Assembly: GCA_002686115.1 (NCBI GenBank)
Contig: NZAF01000117.1
Location: 1-15,017 of the forward strand
Origin: Halobacteriovorax sp.
GTDB lineage: Bacteria; Bdellovibrionota; Bacteriovoracia; Bacteriovoracales; Bacteriovoracaceae
Direction: 5' to 3'
DNA: 15,017 bases
Shown here piece by piece: positions 12,601-15,017 of the stretch (positions are counted from its first letter, which is position 1; every line of letters starts with the position of its first letter). A program made the position numbers and the translations under genes. The notes under the pieces are model-generated. The model ran no database searches. It had not been told where the DNA came from and saw only the letters and a list, made by a program, of their open reading frames with translations.

Positions 12601-15017
12601 TAAACAAAGGAAGTATCAATAGATTTGTACAAAAATGTTCAATTGATCAAGAATCATTAGATAGTATTAATAAATCATTTAAAAGAAGTGGAGATAAGAA
12701 ACTTACCACAGAAAACTGTTATTTAAGATCTGAATATCAAACTAAGATCTATCACGCGGCACTTGAGCAAGACAAGGACCTTAGAGATGGTTCAGAAACA
12801 GCATCAACAAGCGTCGTATACAAGAACGTTGACCCAGACAAGTCAAAGTATATTTCAATTGAATCTAGAAACGAACTAGTAGAAACTCAGTTTGTAGACG
12901 ATGCCGGAACTTGGCTCAAGATTTCTAAGTTTAAAGATGGCGAATTCATGATGAGAAGAGTACTTGAAGACTCTCCAAATGTATTCAACTACACTTTTGC
13001 AGGTTCTGCAGGTGGATGGACTGTTGAGATGGTAAAGTTTGAATTTACTGAGGACACAGTCTTTGTTAGAAAATCAAAACCTACACTATCAAAAACAGGA
13101 ACTACAGAAGTTGATAAAGAAATCATCATGTCATTTCCAGCGAAATACATAAAAGTAACAAATTATGATGATGATGGAAATAGATTATCAATTCCAAAGA
13201 CTGAGTATACTAATTTCTTAGACTCACAAGCTTATGCAGTGGTTGACCTTGGAGACAATAGGGCTCCAAGAATTTCTTCTGCAATTGATCTCTATGGCCT
13301 ATCAATGTGTTTTGCAGGTGAAGAGCCTCAATCAAAAGAAGCAATTGATATCACTCAAGAAGCTGATGGAATGAATGATCTACTTAGTTATACTATGAAG
13401 AATACCTATATTGGTTCTCCAATGGTTGACTGTGCAGGCGTCAGATATAGTGACCTAGCTCATAGGACACTTACCTTTAAAGAAAGAGTTTCTTTTAAAA
13501 GATACTATGGAGGAGATGAAAACCCACCTCTAGCGATCCCATACGATCTACAAAAGAAATTTAACTTTGGTATCTTCACTGGAGAAAAAACTGTTCCAAA
13601 AGGATACTCTGAACAGATTAATTCATTTGACTCAACTGTATCTCTACCAATGGTTTATGATATCAGAAATGGAAAAACGATCACTTATGTTCTTGCCGGA
13701 ATTCCAGCAGCGAATGGTGAAACAGGAAGAGTATTAACAAAAGCTGAAAAAGACCTGAGAAAGAAACTTATCTCGTCTTCTAAAAGAGTTGTTAAAGATA
13801 TCAACAAAGGTTTTGAAAAAGCATTTAAAGGAACTCCGTACGAAGGACGTGGAGAGATCATCAAGCTTAAAATTGAAAGAGATGACTCAATGCCTGCTGG
13901 TATAAGGCAATTTAAAGGTCTAGAAGTTGTTGAAAAAGGTCATATCGGTGATATGAACAGAAATTACATCTACTGGATTGAAAAGGGAACGAGCCTTGGA
14001 ATCATCGGTCTTGGTGGACCACACTCAAACCCAAGAAACGGTTTTGTTGAATCAGCTTCAGTCTACCTATACGGTGGGAATATGAAGAGTTCAATCGACT
14101 GGATGGTTGATCAAGCTAAGTCTGAAAAGAAATACCTTGATAATATGAACGCTTCTAGAAGACTTGTTTACTATAAAGATCAAGCTCCACAAGCTGACTC
14201 GACTCCAGCGGATAATGGGAATGCGGATACAGATGGTGCTGCAAATGCGCAAGACACAACTGAAACTGATACTCAAGCAGCAGATGCAGCAGCTAACAAC
14301 GCTGCAGATGCAAGAGCATTTGCTGAAGCTTTTAAAACAATGTCACAAGAAGAAATCATGTCTCATTTAAGCCATGACTCGGGGGCTATACAAGCAATCA
14401 GTGACATGAAATCAAAAATCAACAGAGGAGATAACCCATTTAACGTTATTCAAGACACTTTAAAAGTTGATGTAAATAGCTCTCAGTTTAAAGATGCTAT
14501 CAGAGATCTTCATGAAGTTTCTAAAGAAGGTTATGGAATTAAGACTCCAACAGAAGAATTAGACTTAGAGAAAATGTTTAAAAGTGAAAAAGCACTTGAT
14601 AAAACACTTAAGATGCTTAGCATTCACAATCACTTTAAAAAGCATTTTCCTGAAACAGATGAGCTTAATGCAAAGTCGGTTATTGCAAACGACAGAGATG
14701 TTGAGCTTGCTGAAATCATTCACGGTAAAGATTCAAAAGAAGCAAATGCTGAAAGAATCTTAGCTAAACTTAACTGGACTAAAAGAGATGGTAAATCAGA
14801 TCTTAAAAACCCAATCTGTGTTCATAGAAAGTCTGAGTATGTTCTATCTAAATTAGCTCAGACTTATGATGTCGTTGAAAAGGCGAAAACAGATGAAGGT
14901 AAGAACGATATCCTTATCGATATCTGGATGCCTACTCTAGCGCACGAAATTGGTCACAACCTTGGTTTAAGACACAATTTCATCGGTTCATTTGATAAGA
15001 AGAACTGGAGATTTATC
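9696..15017 (+). CDS. Giant lipoprotein zinc metalloprotease, met-zincin type, 3' end outside window
   Basis: The reading frame is open for 1,774 codons to the window edge, so the C-terminus is missing. A long cytoplasmic start (1-18) precedes a lipoprotein signal with lipobox LVGC and Cys32. AGGGAG (9685-9690) supports the ATG at 9696; Met12 is an alternative. Residues about 60-1062 are three tandem repeats of roughly 330 residues. Then comes a region typical of large bacterial met-zincins (DUF4953-like), including GDMNRNYIYWI from residue 1418 and a GGPHSNPRNGFVESASVYLYGG segment. An Ala/Asp/Thr-rich linker spans about 1496-1547. HEIGHNLGLRH gives zinc ligands His1750, His1754 and His1760 with catalytic Glu1751. 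The Met-turn would lie beyond the edge. It is co-directional with the barrel gene 14 bases upstream. It is probably a surface or periplasmic endopeptidase; substrate unknown, and a predation role is inference. Confidence 0.9.
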   Translation, partial: MFKSKSEKEKLMTKALKSIGMALTVSSILVGCAKELPEKEPDAIKDNTISVSETANAMIIVETVEEDNSIQGIEGIEAQGQSKGISALSTSKMFAVKIVESNNEQMNNYLTDLKIEANQAGDQFEITFKITDGFLVAFAKPLNSEINAFSLEAKDLLPQNASNMSKLPLFQYEIAEFGIKQRVKNDLDEETRNIEFKETEKDVATHIKVSPISVNRTMTGIAGLEEDERKSVFLKERIEDEIWTVKRARNLLQDPASLRTSNQYTKYLFKDSDLVRLAVYGDSLYVKRPITANELSQIEVNLLNSDKEKSRIQKCDETFAKTLELATNDCYLRAEFAKSIEHVIPLYERDQKDSSILAKIKLEKTANFLNSKLIKVTKEGKIAQLEPVKDAKEKIFKIADIENLKVTVLTEEKLEESVLTRDGAPGNIADGISLFKAKALDIQNNPLAKYIEEIDIPAKKSGEKIDLVFKKSDGAVIGYVKKGNIESSPLLSPATENLIPVITIEIVSYGEELIAGTDNATGEKIKTYTKTGKLSATHIELGKTIGEAGLFAESAETIKSLFDKNEINGKIFTVKEVRALLANYYALRKSELYTEHNFQDDEKVLVRIFGEDLTVKRAITNKDLTDSERILLASGTGIRFIEKCSDEHAKAIGVSAGSCYLRSEVTAKVRHIDIVSKRDKTDDTILSGTQMRVISGYNNSKYIKIEEATKVNVAGIRVNPDNLFEIEEIENLRATLVTTTQKNSEHLSRPGVKKGLNLASEVKVFNTEIKKSNDPRLKYMLDEVDLVADKSGDEFYVSFKQTRNKIVAYIKGMNGTKVVTKHLPEKFEDAKKVPAFEFDVKAYGNKIYLGKDEATGEKRHYFEGSDVDVATHIILSPDPLIQGAGITDTVASIAQSLFIKQNLESETYNVIELRALLGLKDSELVESVHSGAHKFQSSDAFKVGIQDNQMVLSRFITESELNERERKFLNKGSINRFVQKCSIDQESLDSINKSFKRSGDKKLTTENCYLRSEYQTKIYHAALEQDKDLRDGSETASTSVVYKNVDPDKSKYISIESRNELVETQFVDDAGTWLKISKFKDGEFMMRRVLEDSPNVFNYTFAGSAGGWTVEMVKFEFTEDTVFVRKSKPTLSKTGTTEVDKEIIMSFPAKYIKVTNYDDDGNRLSIPKTEYTNFLDSQAYAVVDLGDNRAPRISSAIDLYGLSMCFAGEEPQSKEAIDITQEADGMNDLLSYTMKNTYIGSPMVDCAGVRYSDLAHRTLTFKERVSFKRYYGGDENPPLAIPYDLQKKFNFGIFTGEKTVPKGYSEQINSFDSTVSLPMVYDIRNGKTITYVLAGIPAANGETGRVLTKAEKDLRKKLISSSKRVVKDINKGFEKAFKGTPYEGRGEIIKLKIERDDSMPAGIRQFKGLEVVEKGHIGDMNRNYIYWIEKGTSLGIIGLGGPHSNPRNGFVESASVYLYGGNMKSSIDWMVDQAKSEKKYLDNMNASRRLVYYKDQAPQADSTPADNGNADTDGAANAQDTTETDTQAADAAANNAADARAFAEAFKTMSQEEIMSHLSHDSGAIQAISDMKSKINRGDNPFNVIQDTLKVDVNSSQFKDAIRDLHEVSKEGYGIKTPTEELDLEKMFKSEKALDKTLKMLSIHNHFKKHFPETDELNAKSVIANDRDVELAEIIHGKDSKEANAERILAKLNWTKRDGKSDLKNPICVHRKSEYVLSKLAQTYDVVEKAKTDEGKNDILIDIWMPTLAHEIGHNLGLRHNFIGSFDKKNWRFI
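9873..12881 (+). repeat. Three tandem ~330-residue protein repeats in the metalloprotease
   Basis: Units lie at residues about 60-400, 401-728 and 729-1062. Landmarks recur in order. A beta segment is at FEITFKI (124), IDLVFKK (465) and FYVSFKQ (795). VATHIKVS, SATHIELG and VATHIILS have their Ala at 204, 536 and 870. VKRPITANEL, VKRAITNKDL and LSRFITESEL follow. A Cys pair ends in CYLR (Cys315/330, 644/659, 981/1008). IENLKVT and IENLRAT start units 2 and 3. The repeats are clear at protein level but not at DNA level, so the duplications are old. Confidence 0.85.

Noticed and set aside
14091..14370. Open frames on both strands across the Ala-rich linker of the metalloprotease
   Set aside because: Both lie inside the metalloprotease gene in other frames, have no ribosome site and give low-complexity or basic peptides; they are shadows of the biased codons.
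14940..15017. Possibility that the large frame is cut by a frameshift near the window end
   Set aside because: The frame is open to the last base and runs through HEIGHNLGLRHNF in register, so the gene simply continues past the window.

Overview
The window looks like chromosomal DNA of an AT-rich Gram-negative bacterium. Several products have lipoprotein signal peptides with a lipobox Cys, two are predicted beta-barrel outer membrane proteins ending in Phe, and Shine-Dalgarno sites are of the AAGGA type. The low GC, many secreted or lipid-anchored proteins, a Kazal-type inhibitor and a giant surface metalloprotease suggest a predatory Bdellovibrionota, with a Bacteriovorax/Halobacteriovorax-like genome most likely. 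That assignment is inference: no rRNA or other marker gene is present.

Positions 1-1900 hold two single + strand genes: a predicted outer membrane barrel with an N-terminal periplasmic domain (175-1152), and a small lipoprotein with two four-cysteine Kazal domains (1335-1868). A perfect palindrome at 1878-1899 forms a terminator shared with the converging - strand genes. These are an FKBP-type prolyl isomerase lipoprotein (1925-2635) and RNase HI (2716-3354).

Positions 3392-4659 hold a recognisable promoter and a two-gene unit. The first gene is a 6-pyruvoyl-tetrahydropterin synthase family enzyme with a Glu-type (PTPS-III-like) active-site motif. The second is a cytoplasmic M14 zinc carboxypeptidase resembling murein peptide amidase.

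Positions 4724-8018 form a TPM/LemA locus. Three overlapping + strand TPM-domain membrane protein genes run towards a convergent lemA gene encoding a predicted lipoprotein, with 6 bases between the two stop codons. The two YgcG-like TPM proteins are paralogues with the same Gly-rich SGSW tail. The codons of the first tail supply the Shine-Dalgarno for the second gene.

Positions 8134-8850 hold a small secreted four-Cys protein of unknown function. A 336-base non-coding gap follows, with an 11-bp tandem repeat, a 19-bp perfect inverted repeat of REP/REPIN type, and a promoter.

Positions 8851-15017 hold a two-gene unit: a beta-barrel protein, then, 14 bases later, a very large lipoprotein zinc metalloprotease that runs off the end of the window. 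Its first 1,774 residues contain three tandem ~330-residue repeats, each with a Cys pair ending in CYLR, and a met-zincin-like catalytic region with HEIGHNLGLRH. This repeat array is the most unusual object in the window. No tRNA, rRNA, CRISPR array, transposase or phage gene was seen.
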